A DNA stretch of 64,000 nt from Homalodisca vitripennis (taxonomy: Eukaryota; Arthropoda; Insecta; Hemiptera; Cicadellidae). This document shows positions 24,086 through 36,838 of this stretch, piece after piece. The stretch spans positions 22,367,001 to 22,431,000 of the forward strand of contig NC_060211.1 in the NCBI RefSeq assembly GCF_021130785.1. Reading direction: 5' to 3'. Under the pieces are notes generated by a model. That model had not been told where the DNA came from, searched no databases, and was given only the letters and a program-made list of their open reading frames with translations. Numbering within the stretch: position 1 is the stretch's first letter; each line of letters begins with the position of its first letter. Both the position numbers and the translations under genes were made by a program.

Positions 24086-25772
24086 ATCCTTCCTTACTTC
24101 ACTTTTGTTGCTTATTAAAAAATTCTCTTTTCATTAAGTTTATTCGGGATTTTGAAGATTTAAAATAAATACATACATTTCTCTCTTATTTCGTAGGAGA
24201 TAATTTTTTTCTATCTTATTAGAAAATAAAATAATGTTTTTGCTAAGGACGACTGTTTTTTACTATAAACATATAAAATATTGTGCAGTCCTTAAGTCAT
24301 AAAATCACAAAATACAGAATTTATGTTCTGTGCTACGTTTTATTTTAAAAATGTAAAATAATAAATTGCATATTAATAATTTTTTTTAAATTGAAACCCA
24401 GATGTAATGCATTAAAATTCTTTGGTAAATGTACATTACAAATAATTCAACTAAGACAAAATGAATGCCCTAATTTGAATTATTACTTATAAAACAATAA
24501 AAAATAACGGTGGAAAAATACAGATAAACATATTAAAATATAATATTGCTGAGAGAAACTTAAAAAAAGAAATGAATTTCTGATTTACCCCATTGATTAC
24601 AGCGGGAAATTCGTACAACTTGTTTTGGGAATTAGATTAGCTTCAATCGCATAGTAACTTAGAGCGACAGTTAGTCTAGAACACTCCTCTTACACTGTTC
24701 TCGCTCAAAGGATTAACGTTTTTCACCTATTATATGGGTTATCTATTACATAATTACATTTAATTAGTGCTATTAAGATAATAGTACAGAAACCAAGTAG
24801 CAATTTGCATTCTCTAAGGACCCAACGTGATTTTTATTTAAATTTTTTGGAAATTTCCCTTAATATAGAAATCGACCATCAACCGTGCTGGGTTTAATGG
24901 AAGTCAAAATATTAGGGTATCAAAAGGGTTAAAAGTATGAAATCATATTTTTTCCCATATCATATTTTTCTTGACTCAAAACTAACTGCTAGGCAACTAT
25001 TATTCTTGTGTATGATTTTAAGCGTATCAAGATAGGATGATAAAAACCAAAATAAAAAAATTGTTTCCCATTTATAACCATTTCGTGCCCTCCCGATTCT
25101 AAATCCCCCAAAATTAGCGTGCCTGACGATCCATTTCATTCTTAGAGAAGATTTCTATATAAATTACAGGAAACACAAAATTTTAGCCTTATAGAATGTA
25201 AATTGCTTCTTGGCTCCTAGACGTAGCATTTTGTATTAGAATAAGATTTAAAAGTATACAAATATTGTAATTTTTAATTCACCGCAACACTTGGCTCATA
25301 TTTACTTGTGATTTGTGGGATTGATTAATGTTTTACCTATATTAAAATTAGTGTGACTTTTGAACACTTTAACGATTCTTATATTACGAGTAAATAAAGA
25401 TGTTTTCTGCCATAAATTAGGATTCATTTCATGGCATCCTTTACAACCACAACTCTATTTACATTAAAGTACAATTCTCTATCAGCGCACTCGTTTTGAT
25501 CCACTAAAATAATGTGCAAAACACAGTATGTACTTGTCAGTGCAGGAAATGAGGGAATAAAAAATACTATGCGACATATCTTGAGGGTGATTATTAATCA
25601 ATAGTATATTACGCAACTGTGATGAAATTAAAGATATCTTGCCTCAGGAGGAGGTAATACTGACTGGCTTACGCCTGTCAGTTGAACCTACACTGGGTAC
25701 AGCAAAAACCGATTTATCAATTAAATCTGGGTAAACTTATGGATGTCCAGGAACGTCGCTTCACTAAACGGT
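24086..25772. other. AT-rich intergenic stretch
   Basis: Nothing recognised. Confidence 0.4.
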
Positions 25773-25993
25773 AATATCGAAATATTGGGCGCAAGGATAG
25801 ATCGATAGGTCTAGTCTACTGCGGGGATGACATGGAGTCGATGCTACAGAGCCTCTTCCAAAGACGACTTAGAGATTGCCCAAAATCCTTCTACATGGAT
25901 CTCGACAGGAGGCGTCCCTTGCCCACAACCTTACCAATCCGGAATATCCTGTCACTCCGAAAACAGCGTAAAGGTCCTTTTAGGACTAAGTGA
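25773..25993 (+). CDS. Protein-like island, unknown
   Basis: An open frame running into a stop at 25,991-25,993. From the methionine at 25,832 it encodes 53 residues, including LQSLFQRRLRDCPKSFYMDL and a following RRRPLPTTLPIRN. The content (basic, P- and R-rich, few AT-biased residues) is more protein-like than the longer overlapping frame that starts at 25,827. It could be a terminal exon or a transposon relic. No family was recognised. Confidence 0.25.
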
Positions 25994-26200
25994 AAGTTTT
26001 CAGTTTCTTATCCTAAGAGAACAAAAAGAAGAGCCATAATGCATAATATAATTTCATAATTGTAGGTTCAACAAACTTCAGTCTAGAAGAATGGTTGTCT
26101 ACTTGACGTATGTCTACAGCGCGTATTATGTATTATTTTACGCACAATTAGAGATCTTTTAATAAGAAAGAAAAAGAAAGAAATTTATTTCTTAAAGAAA

Positions 26201-26201
<1 letters not shown>

Positions 26202-26232
<31 letters not shown>
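26202..26232. repeat. (TA)n microsatellite
   Basis: TA run directly after an A/G-rich gaaagaaa tract. Confidence 0.95.
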
Positions 26233-26234
<2 letters not shown>

Positions 26235-29200
26235 GATATTTTTCTTGTTAGACAGTCAAAACAAAAATAACCTTCTTGAAAATATTCTTTTAAATGTAAA
26301 CCAAATACAAAAACAAATATGTTAAAAACAAAATAGAATATAACAAAGTATTTCTCGTGCTCAGTCTGACCTTAAGACAAAACACATAACAATATTTAAA
26401 ATATACCATATTATGTTGTAACAAATATAAACAATAATAGCATTTAATAACATAAACTTTAACTTTCTTTAAGAAAGATAAAGGGCCTCCAAAGCAGAGC
26501 TTGTAATGAGGTCCCATCCTTGAATTTAAAATTAATATTTTTGATCGGTTTTATTATTTTATTTTCTTGATGGACTCCCTATACTTAAATTCTAAATAGA
26601 AAATAATAAGGTCAAAAAACACAAGCAGGTAAAGTTCGTAAACATTTATGGTTCATACAGCAATTATGAACTACAAAACTTTGTTTTGTGGTTTTTAGTA
26701 CCGTCATAAATACAAATCGTGATGTCTAGTTCTTGTGTGGAATGTACAGAATGATAATATATATTACTGATCAAATACAATACAGATTAGTTTTACAACC
26801 ATAAATAAAAGCCATAACTATACCATAGCTACTAATATACATGAAATTGTGTCTGGGAATCCGTTTTGTATCTATCAACTTTTTTGTTTGCAACAATGTG
26901 AAACGTTTTATTTTCTACTAGATTAGACCACATTAATGTCACGACACATTTGAAAGAAAAATATGTTCTAAATTTACTATGTTTTCTGTGAAACATTAAA
27001 CCATCTGGTAAGTTAAAACGTATTGATTATTTATCACTGGAATTGGCTCTATAGATTTGAAGAAACAATATTTTCTGAGAAGCGGGTATAAATAGCGAGT
27101 TGACGTTTTCTCACATTTAAACAGCGTTGTAATTAACATTAATTAACACTTCCGATGGAGCCGTAATCAATATTTCTTTCATTGCTAGCTTTCTTTCAGT
27201 ACTACGTGATTACTAAAAAATCTGAGAAGCTTTATGTTTCAGCATGTTGGTTCTTCAGCACCAAGAAATCTGCAAGGCTTGAAAGAGCTATAATTTGGGA
27301 CTATAAATAGTTACGAGGTTATAAAGCAGTAATGGATAATGGTGTATCAGCCACTTTAAGTACTCAGGCTTTAAGACTATTCTTGATGTGGGTGTAGTTT
27401 CTGCCACCAGTAAACAGAATATTAAAAATTTTAAAATATCCAATGTTCAATATTTGTTAATAGTACAAAAATTCACTAAAGTATTAGAAATTTGAAGAAC
27501 ATATATTAATTCTCAGACAGGACCCTAATAAGATTTCATGCCAAATTTATAATCTCATAGACCTTCAAAGCAATAATTCGCCCTATCAGGCAATGATTAC
27601 CATGAACTTTGGAGTTACCTCATAATATTGAGTTTTTGTCTTTTTTCCTTAGGTCAAGAGGCTGAAAATACTTTTCAATGCATCTACCATCCTCCATTCT
27701 GCTTCTGAAGTGACATGATATTCAAGATGAGTATAACTTTTAAGATGCCTCTGTCCCAGCATCTTACTAGTAGGAAGAGAGAAAGCTCTCCACCACCTAT
27801 GGGCTTGCCAAAAATTGTAATACTAAGTGAGCCTCCTAACCAATTCCAACAATCAATCCCAACAATAAACTGTTTCAATATATCAAAATTTACGATAAGT
27901 GATGAGTCACTCCTGAAAATCCATTGGATTGCGGAGATGAATGATACAAAATGAGTTTTGTACTATCCAGTATTAGTTCTACTGGTAGGAGTAAACCAGT
28001 CAGATACAGACCAACCTAGGGATTGATATTTTAAAATACAAGAAAGGATTACGTCACACAACCTAGGTAATAAAGTCTTTCCAGACTTTCAATTAATACG
28101 CTTCACTAACGTTCGGCCAATTATATGTAACAAATTACTTAGCATTACCTTCACTAACAAAATAGTTACACGAGATTTGTAAACTTGCAATCATTAGCGG
28201 TAGGTCTATCTCTCTTATTCGGGTATAAAATGAAACTTTATGTTTGTAGCATTAATTGGTACTTGTAGTAACAAAGAGTATATCATTTTATACTAACAAG
28301 GTGAAAGAATTTCAAAAGTGGTGCCCTGAATGTTGTATTTTATATCTTGAGGTGCAGTATATTATATGAATATAAAAATCACCATCGTTTCAGCTAAAAT
28401 TTTACAATACTTGTAAATGAATTGCTACATTACATACTTTAAGATCTTGTATCACATTTCATTCATTTGTTTGTCAGCCATTCAGTCATTACTTTTACTA
28501 GAGAGTATGTGATGTGTTATATTTGTTGTACTTGGTTTAATGGAACATTAAAATTGTTCCTTTACAACCATTTTAGACTAATATTTATAAATTATTGTTA
28601 TATTTGTGTTACTAAGAACTCATTTACCATGTTTTCAAAAGGCGATTTGAAAATATATTATTATAAAAATGAGATTTTTAGAGAAAACCTTATTCCTACT
28701 AATTCGCGTGTTTTCATCTTCTTGTAAGATTCCGTAAAAGGAGGGTGTAGGAATGAAGAGTTATATTGAGAATGTTATTTAGATTCCAGATCAGTTATAA
28801 AATAATTGTAAACTTAAAGCGCAGAATTTAAATTTTACTGACAGCATCTGTTAACATTGACATAAACTGCAGGAGCAGCCAATCCCCTAGCTCGGATGAA
28901 AAATCAGCTGTCGAAAACATTTATTCTTATAAATTTTATTTTCAACAGGTGTACGTTTTATGTTATTGAATATTTAATTATACCTTGTACTTTCGTAGAT
29001 TGTATGTGCTTTAGATGATTATAGAATAAGCTTCCACGCAGTTATATTTGATTCAAACTTGATTTGTGTCTTAGAGTTTCTATTATAAGTTGAGATGCCA
29101 CTCGATGAAAATACTGATACTCTGTTGGTTGAAAGTCAATGTTTACCAAATTAATCACCAGACTGTCCATCTTGATTTTGTGGTAGAGACTAAGTGAGCT

Positions 29201-29697
29201 GAGTTTGATTACCAAAGTCAGATTGTTGTAAGTGTTTGACTTACGTTACAGGACTTCATTATTTAGTTGAAGGGAATAATGCTAAACCGTAGCCTTGTAT
29301 GCCTTTCTTCTACAGACAATGTGATGACAATTAATAAACTGGCAGGGAATGCAGAAGAATGCTGGTTGTATTAATGATACGATTAGTGGTTTATGAGGAA
29401 GTTATCAATTATAAATTTGCTCAATTACACGTCGTTAGTAATGCGGCTGCACACCAAGTAAAATAACTTAAATGATGTCAATAACTGAATTTATAATGCT
29501 TTAAATTGTGTATTTCAACGTGTATATAACAATATTAACGAACGTAAGAAAATAATATGTGAATGACTCGAAAATAAAAATGTTAAGTAATAATGGTATT
29601 TAGTTCTACATATACCATTAATATGGTATACATCTATACATCTTGTGATACATCTATACAAAGCTATATGTGAGATCATACGAGATCGCCACGTTTT
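26233..29697. other. AT-rich intergenic stretch
   Basis: No exon, RNA or clear repeat was recognised over this 3.5 kb. Several 60-90 residue open frames (near 26,290, 27,684, 27,715, 28,467) overlap on opposite strands or are AT-biased, and I do not call them genes. Confidence 0.4.
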
Positions 29698-30039
29698 ATG
29701 GCTGAGCATTACCGAAGCTTATCACTCGTTGGGCTAGAAAATTTCATTATGGATAAAATATTTTCTGGAAATATGGAACTTTCACCATATTTTTTCAAAA
29801 CCATAAGAACGATGGTATTTGTCCTTAATCCACCTTATCAAATTTCAGGAAGACCTCGTTTTATAGATGAAATTCGTGCGAAATCCTTCACTAGCCGTAA
29901 CTCGCTAATAAAGCATTTCCGGACTCATGTTGGTATAAACATTTTCATTAATGTTACGTATAGAATAAGCTTCTGTTTATCTCGTGAATCGCGCTGTATT
30001 AAGACCGTTGTAAATATTTTAAAGTTAAATCATACATAG
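29698..30039 (+). pseudogene. C2H2 zinc-finger relic
   Basis: A 113-codon open frame. Residues 62-79 read KSFTSRNSLIKHFRTHVG, which fits the second half of a C2H2 finger: F64, L70, H73 and H77 in the standard spacing, followed by an INIF segment where the GEKPF linker would be. Counting back, the two zinc cysteines are replaced by D57 and R60. A following finger-length segment (F83, F92) has N85 and Y88 at its cysteine positions and no histidine pair. So this looks like two decayed fingers of a Kruppel-type transcription factor or zinc-finger transposon protein. The frame is still open, but zinc binding as read is not possible. It could be a pseudogene or a degenerate exon. Confidence 0.5.
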
Positions 30040-31204
30040 CATTGAGATAACTAAGGTCTTTTATTAGTATTAATATATCGTAACTATGATTAAATATGAT
30101 TCACATATGATCACGGGTTTTGACTTACAGTACTTTTCGATTAAGATGCTATCATGTTCGATAAGGTGTGACATTAAAGGGACGAATGAACATTACGTCA
30201 TAACGTACTACTACTACTAGTAGCCAAGTCTGCAAACTTCTGGCGCTCCCAAGGTCTCAATTTGTGTATCGACAGTACAAACGACAATGTATGTAGTGGA
30301 AAACGCTAGATGTAATTTAAATTTCTTAAACTTTTTTCAAATATATATAATTCAGTGAGTATCAGATACAAATAAGTATCTTATATAAGTTATAATATAA
30401 TTAAATTAAATTTTAATTACAATGTATGCAGAACTGTGCATTCTAATTCTCCACTACCTTCGCGGTGCTCAGCACTTCTGAGCAAACCCTTCTCAAAAAG
30501 CCATAACTGATATTGTTATAATTTTTCTTCTATTATCAAGCACTTATAAAAATACGTCGTGAAATATGCTTTATAAAGTATCTGAGTCTTTCAAATCTTT
30601 TTTAAAAATCTTTTTTAATAATTTTATCTACCCATTCTTATATTTACTTGAAGACCTTTTAACTACATAGTACTGAACAAACTATGTTATTCGTTACCCG
30701 TTATTTACGAATTTGAGAGGACAATATTTTAGCGGTGTTAGCTAACTCTAGTTATAACGTTACTTTCTTGTAACGGTTTTTGAATCAGCACAACACTCTA
30801 CATTTGTTACTCAATCAATCTACTAGAATTTGCACGCTTTCTGAACATCGTACATGAATTGTATTTCCCATGAATACAAAACGAAGTGAGTTTACTGCAG
30901 CAACCCTCTGCTGTAAAAGTGTAACATTTTTTTTATTTTCAAAATTTACATACTAATTAAAGTGTTACGTGAAAGCCAGAATGCAGCCTTCCACACACGA
31001 ATAGTTTTAAACTTGTTATTTGGTACTTTTAAGTTTAAACAAAGCACTGATAAATAAATTAAAATTAGAATATTATTTGGAAAACTAATCTATTTAACTT
31101 GGTGTGTTTTTTTGTTCGATAGTTACGATATATACCGAGTAATTTTATATACGAAATATGTGTCATTTATTATTGTACTCCCTTTTACTCGATATATTCA
31201 CAAG
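30040..31204. other. AT-rich intergenic stretch
   Basis: Nothing recognised apart from a short CTA/TAG palindromic run at about 30,208-30,222. Confidence 0.4.
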
Positions 31205-31610
31205 GAATAATACGGGTGTTTGAAAAGTATGGGTACGGCTTAATATTTTAAAAACCATAGGAGTTAACATCTATAAACTTTGCACAGTGTCGTATGGCTA
31301 TGAAAACTATTTTCCCTTGCTATTACCATGACATGCCAACCATGGGGGGACGGCCCACAGAGGAAAACATGGAAATCTTAAATTGAAGCATGGGTCGAGT
31401 GATACCTCATTTGAAAGAGCTCACTTAGTAGAGTTGAATTCCGCAAACCGCATCTCAAAAGGTTTATCCAATCAGAAATGGCGGGTTGTTTTAGGTACAC
31501 ATTGTGAAGTACATTATGCGCTGCCATTTCTGACTGGATCGTCGTATTCTGATGCGGTAGGCGGCGTTTCACTCTTCTAACCAATGTGTTTTCACTGCCT
31601 TTTTTTAATT
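31205..31610. mobile_element. Palindromic repeat element (MITE-like)
   Basis: A GC-richer island whose left edge, gggtgtttgaaaagtatggg, resembles DNA-transposon or MITE termini. Its core is a long imperfect palindrome: about 60-bp arms at 31,423-31,483 and 31,522-31,582 around a 38-bp loop. The best inner match is tccaatcagaaatggc at 31,467-31,482 against gccatttctgactgga at 31,523-31,538, and an outer accgcatc/gatgcggt pair also aligns. Open frames on both strands over it follow from the palindrome. The element's right end was not found. Confidence 0.6.
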
Positions 31611-34600
31611 AGCAAATTATGTCATAAATTTATAACACAATAAATAAAACTAAAAAACATCGGTGAATGATCAACCTAACTTGAAATGATCAGTACCTAC
31701 TGCATCATAAAGATTGTTATCATACTCTTCAAAACCATAAAAACATTTCAAGAGTTGAATTTGATAATTTCTAATATACTGAAAAATATAATTTATAAAT
31801 CGAATATATGAGCTACTGACACAATATATTTAAAGACAGATATATATTTAAAGTAAAGTAGGTTTCAGAATGAAGGGTAGAGCACAGGAATGGACGTAAC
31901 TGCAGTTATCTAGATTGCGAAGAGCATTGCAGCGACGATGAAATCCAAGAACCTCATCGTTATTGACTCGCTGACGAGACACCTCGGGGGTTTAAAACAT
32001 AATAAGCAATACTATTTTTGTAATATGTTTGGTTTGTTTTGCTATATTAAATTACTTATTAATATTTTTCTTAACATAAAATATACACAGCAATAAAATT
32101 ACATAATTTAAATATTTCCTAATTTAAACATTTTTAATTTACACCTACTTATATTCCTCACACCTAATATTGACATTGAAAAACAAATTAGGTAGTCATG
32201 TCATGTTCAAACCTGTAAGATAGTGCAATTATTTAATGTTTTTAAATAGAGTGCTAAAAATGTATTATTCATAGGTTTCAATAACTAACTTGAAAATTGC
32301 AATTACTAGTGACTTTGTAACAATTAAAATCATCTAGTTTTTGATATACACGTTTCTCGAGTGATGCATTGTAGAAGAAAATTCAGTTTGAAGATGATCT
32401 TCTATTCATACTCAACTAGCAAAACTTGTTGAGAATGAAACTAGTACGGTAATAGTATAATGTTCTGTTTTTCTCATGCACATAAATATAATTTCACAAT
32501 AAAAATAAAAACGTGTTAAGTGAAAAAATAGGTAATTGCAGCTGCTTTTGAGTTAAAATAATAGTTAATAGTTAAATTTTGAGTAACTAATGAGATTAGG
32601 TGTAAAATTCTTTTATCAATTAATAAATTAGCGAACAGTATATTATTACATTTATTGGAATGTGTATTTTCATATTCAAACCATGTTTAATAACGAATTT
32701 TTGAAGGTTAAAATGGTAAAAATTTAATCCCGACTGGCTTAAGTTTCGTGAATATTTTGTTATTGACGTTAAGGACTCAATCAAATAATTTTGTTTTTAA
32801 AATAAAGATATTTGTATATAATAAATGTTAGGAAACGATGAATACCTCTATTGTTGTGATTGTTGTGAATGTGTGCGTGATTATTTATTTAAAAATTTAG
32901 TAAGTTTTATTAAATTATCTAAATATGTAGTTTCTAGACATCAAGATTATGTTAACTCTAGTTAACGCTGCCGATAAGGTCTATAAATAAAGCGTCGATC
33001 AAATGGTAGATCAGTTACAACCTGTTATTTGCATTATACTGCAAGGATAATTAGACATCGGATATTGACAACCGTTAAATGTTACTTAAAACCCATGTAA
33101 AAGAGTTATTTTTGACACGTGATGAAGAGGGTAGATTCAGTCCTCGAAACGACGTGTGCTATTTTCATGTTCTATGATTCCTCTAACCTATTCATCGCTA
33201 AAATAATGAAATTTAAACAAAGAATATTGCAATATTTTTCTTTTTATATTTTTAATTTATTTCGTCTCCAGGCTGTAATAGTAAATGAATATTAGTTACT
33301 CATATCTGTATATGGGGTCTCAGTTTACATTTGGTACCCCGCTGGGTGATCATAAGCTTTCGGGTCTGTTTGAGGCTGCCCTCCCAAGTTTAGGGCAGCG
33401 AAATGGGTGGACTATTGGTTTCTTCAAATGGTTATCACAGACCTAAGGAATTTTACGGGACATTTTACAGTCTAGATGATAATTCACAATTATACATTTT
33501 TATAACAGAAATACAGTCTGTGAAGCCTAATTAATATTGTACTCAATAGTTATTATAACAAAATATAAATGACTAATACAAACCAGTTTCTTACTAGAGA
33601 AATGAACATTTCCCTCAAATAATGAAGTAGTCCTTTATAGTTCTTAGTAATATGAATCAGGAATAAAGCATTTTTAATGGTAAGCTAAATTTATATACAA
33701 GAGACGTGCATTACTAGAATCATCAAGATCCTAACATACTTTCCCTTAAATTTTAATTTTTCCAACATTCACTCTGCCGTAAGACACAAAGTTGGGTTGA
33801 AACACAAAACACTAATTAAAAGTGAGTTCATCAGCAATAACGGAGGGAGAGTAAACATCTCTTTGCCTGTAATAGGACTAAATATACTTTTTTCATTATT
33901 TCGTGTACAAATAACGGATAATAAAAAAATATATTTATATGAAAACATCCCGTTTAAACTAATAAACTAATTTTTACCTCGATTCATGTTTTATATTCAT
34001 AAATATTAACATGCGATAATTTCAAAATAGTAAATATAAATGTCAATTGTTGTTTATTGTTTAAAACATATGTCATATTCAGTTCTTTATTATATCTTAC
34101 AAACTTCGTATAACCCAATATACTATTTATTAAAACATCACAAATCTTCAACTGGACCCTGAAAAGATTGTCCAGGGTACTATAACCACACATGCGTTGA
34201 CATTTACAACTTGTTGATACCAACTCAATGCATGTATTAGGACTGCTTTCAAACTATTGGGTAAAAAGGTGGGAAAATGCCAATACTCTTTCTAATAAGG
34301 GAAAACGATATTAATAAAATTTATACTCGTATATTAGAATTTAACTATTAGCAAACTTGGTAAAAATCGTATTTATAAAATATATAGTATAACAAATAAA
34401 AACTATAATTTTTCTTAATTTTTTAATTCTATAACACTCAACCTCCATGCAGTAACCAAAGCCACTAAAATCATGTATGTATACATATATATCTAGATTG
34501 ATTGCAATACAATATATCTAAATAAGTTTACTAGTTATCTGAATTATCTATAAATTGTAGATTATTTGGAAGTTTTTTGGTAAAATTTTAGAAACCAACA

Positions 34601-34676
34601 TTTTTTAGTCAAATTGAATAGATGTAGGTAGCACAATAATTATGTGCTGCAATAATTGGAAAAAATTCTAAACTTA

Positions 34677-34678
<2 letters not shown>
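31611..34678. other. AT-rich intergenic stretch
   Basis: The only structure noted is a perfect 8-bp stem (gctgccct at 33,375 and agggcagc at 33,392). No gene was supported. Confidence 0.4.

Positions 34679-34737
<59 letters not shown>
34679..34737. repeat. (AT)n microsatellite, ~58 bp
   Basis: Uninterrupted AT run. Confidence 0.98.
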
Positions 34738-34739
<2 letters not shown>

Positions 34740-35000
34740 ATATTTAAGTTTTATATAAGGAAAATACCAATCCTTAGATAATACCAAGCATGCATGCAAA
34801 ATATTGCTAGAGTGTATTTTAAAACTAACTGAGTGGAATGGAGCGTGAGTTTGTAATTTTCCGGACGGTTAATAACGTGGCAGAGTAGGTAGAGAGAAGA
34901 ATGGAAATCATAACATAAAGTGAGGTTAGTATTTTACTGACTGACTCACTGACATAAACTAGCAGTGGGGAGGAAACGTGGGGTTTGAAACAAAGGTGGG

Positions 35001-35720
35001 TGGAACATGAGCTGAAACTACGAGAAGATCTAAATAATTGTTTCATTTAAAGGCACTTTTTACATAACAAATTTGTAAATGGAAATTGAAATATTGTACA
35101 AGAACCTACTTTGGCTTAACACGCCTACATTTACAACGATAAAACAATACTACTATCTTTTTTTCAAAATCTTCTATTATCTACATAGAGTAAATAAAAT
35201 CTCAAACTATTTAACGGTTTAGCAGTAGCCTACTTACATCTGAGCTTATTTTGATTAATTACTAGTTTAATTTCTTTTATGGGTTTTTTGCAAATCACAA
35301 AATTATATATAATAGGAACAAGTTTTACGTAGATCTTTTAAACGTTAATTTTGAAAAAAAGGGCAGTGGAACATGAGCTGGAACTACGAGAAGATCTATA
35401 TACTTCTTCCATTTAATGGCACTTTTTACATAAAAAGTGGTCAATGGAAAATACAGATTGTATAAGGATCAAGTTTGACTAAAACATGCCTAAATCTACA
35501 ACGTGCAAAGCAATAGTAATATTTTTATCAACACCATCGTTTATGTGCCAGGTATTAATTAGGATCCCAATTTATTTAAATTTTTAGCAGTATTTACATA
35601 TTAGCTTACTTTTTTATTAAGTTCTAGGTTATTGCCATATATGACTTTTTACATATCATAATATTATATATACAGGTATAATAGGGACACGTTTTAAGTA
35701 GATCTTCTGCAATTTCTTAT
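35001..35720. repeat. Two-copy diverged tandem duplication, ~366 bp
   Basis: tggaacatgagctg followed by aactacgagaagatct occurs at 35,001 and 35,367. Each copy then shows a ggcactttttacata segment, a tttagcagta segment, and ends with tacgtagatctt or taagtagatctt. Divergence is moderate. Confidence 0.85.
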
Positions 35721-36249
35721 AGAAAATGTCAAGTTGTAAAATTTCATTACAGACATTCCATTGAGTCAAAATATTGTGCATTCAAACAAAATAAAAAAAA
35801 ACTCGAGACCTTAAAAGTTATATTTTATGAAGGTACAGCGAAAATATTTCGATCACAATTCATGTCCTTCGATTCAGCAAACAAACTGATATTAAGCATC
35901 CACAAGTCGTTGACAATGTATTCGCCAGCTGTTGTCGGTTGCTTCCTGGCAGAGTATTTTTATAACACAGAGGAATAAAGTAAAAGAAATGCAAAGACGT
36001 GGGATAAATAAGTATGATAATTTTTTTGGAATATTGGAAAGTATTTCCTAATAGGGGTATTGAAATTAGCTGCATACATGATAGATGCAGCTAATTAGGA
36101 ACCAATTAGGCGTATCAAGAATAAAAAAGACACATCGTTTTAATATGTAATTCTTAAAAACAATAAAATAAAATAGAAATTTGGTGGAGGTACTGAACTT
36201 CTATTTTATTATCTCGAAACAATACCAAACCGTTCCTCTGAAAGTTAAT
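35721..36249. other. AT-rich stretch
   Basis: Nothing recognised. A minus-strand 71-residue frame at 35,860-36,075 is not convincing. Confidence 0.4.
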
Positions 36250-36838
36250 TATTGTTCTCATTTGTCAGCCCGCTCGATCTTCTTCGTGTCATCTTAAATG
36301 TTGTTATAGTGTAATTTAACCTTCAGCTTGTATGTTGGGATGTAAATGATATAACAGGTTCATTGTTGTGAGCGCCCTTTCAATATGTAGTAGATAAAAT
36401 TAAAAGAGATAATTTTTAGTATGTTCTGGTTTAAAGATTTTCATGATTTAGTGTACCAGATAGTTTTACAATCTCGTTGAAAACCCAACATCAAATGATA
36501 TAACTGTTTCGGCTGATGGTTTATAATTATTTAATGATAAATAATTTATTTAATTTGTCTTTCCCCTCGATCTTCTTCGTGGGATTTTAAATGTTGTTAT
36601 AGTTCTAATTTAACCTTGAGTTTATATGTTGGGATGTAAATGTTACAACAGTTTCATTATTCCGAGCGTCCTTTCAAAATCTTGTGGATAAAAATTAAAA
36701 TAGAATATATGTTGTATTTTGGCGTTTAAAGATTTCATGGTTTAGTCTACAAGTAGTTTTACTATCATGTTGCAAACCTGACGTCAACTTATATAATTGT
36801 TTCGACTGATGGCTTATAACCAATTATTGTTAACTAAT
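36250..36838. repeat. Two-copy diverged tandem duplication, ~293 bp
   Basis: ctcgatcttcttcgtg occurs at 36,273 and 36,566. Both copies continue through aaatgttgttatag, atgttgggatgtaaatg, gagcg.cctttca and a tttaaagattt segment, and end with ctgatgg.ttataa. Confidence 0.88.

Noticed and set aside
31378..31584. Overlapping 65-68 residue frames on both strands
   Set aside because: They mirror each other because of the palindrome.
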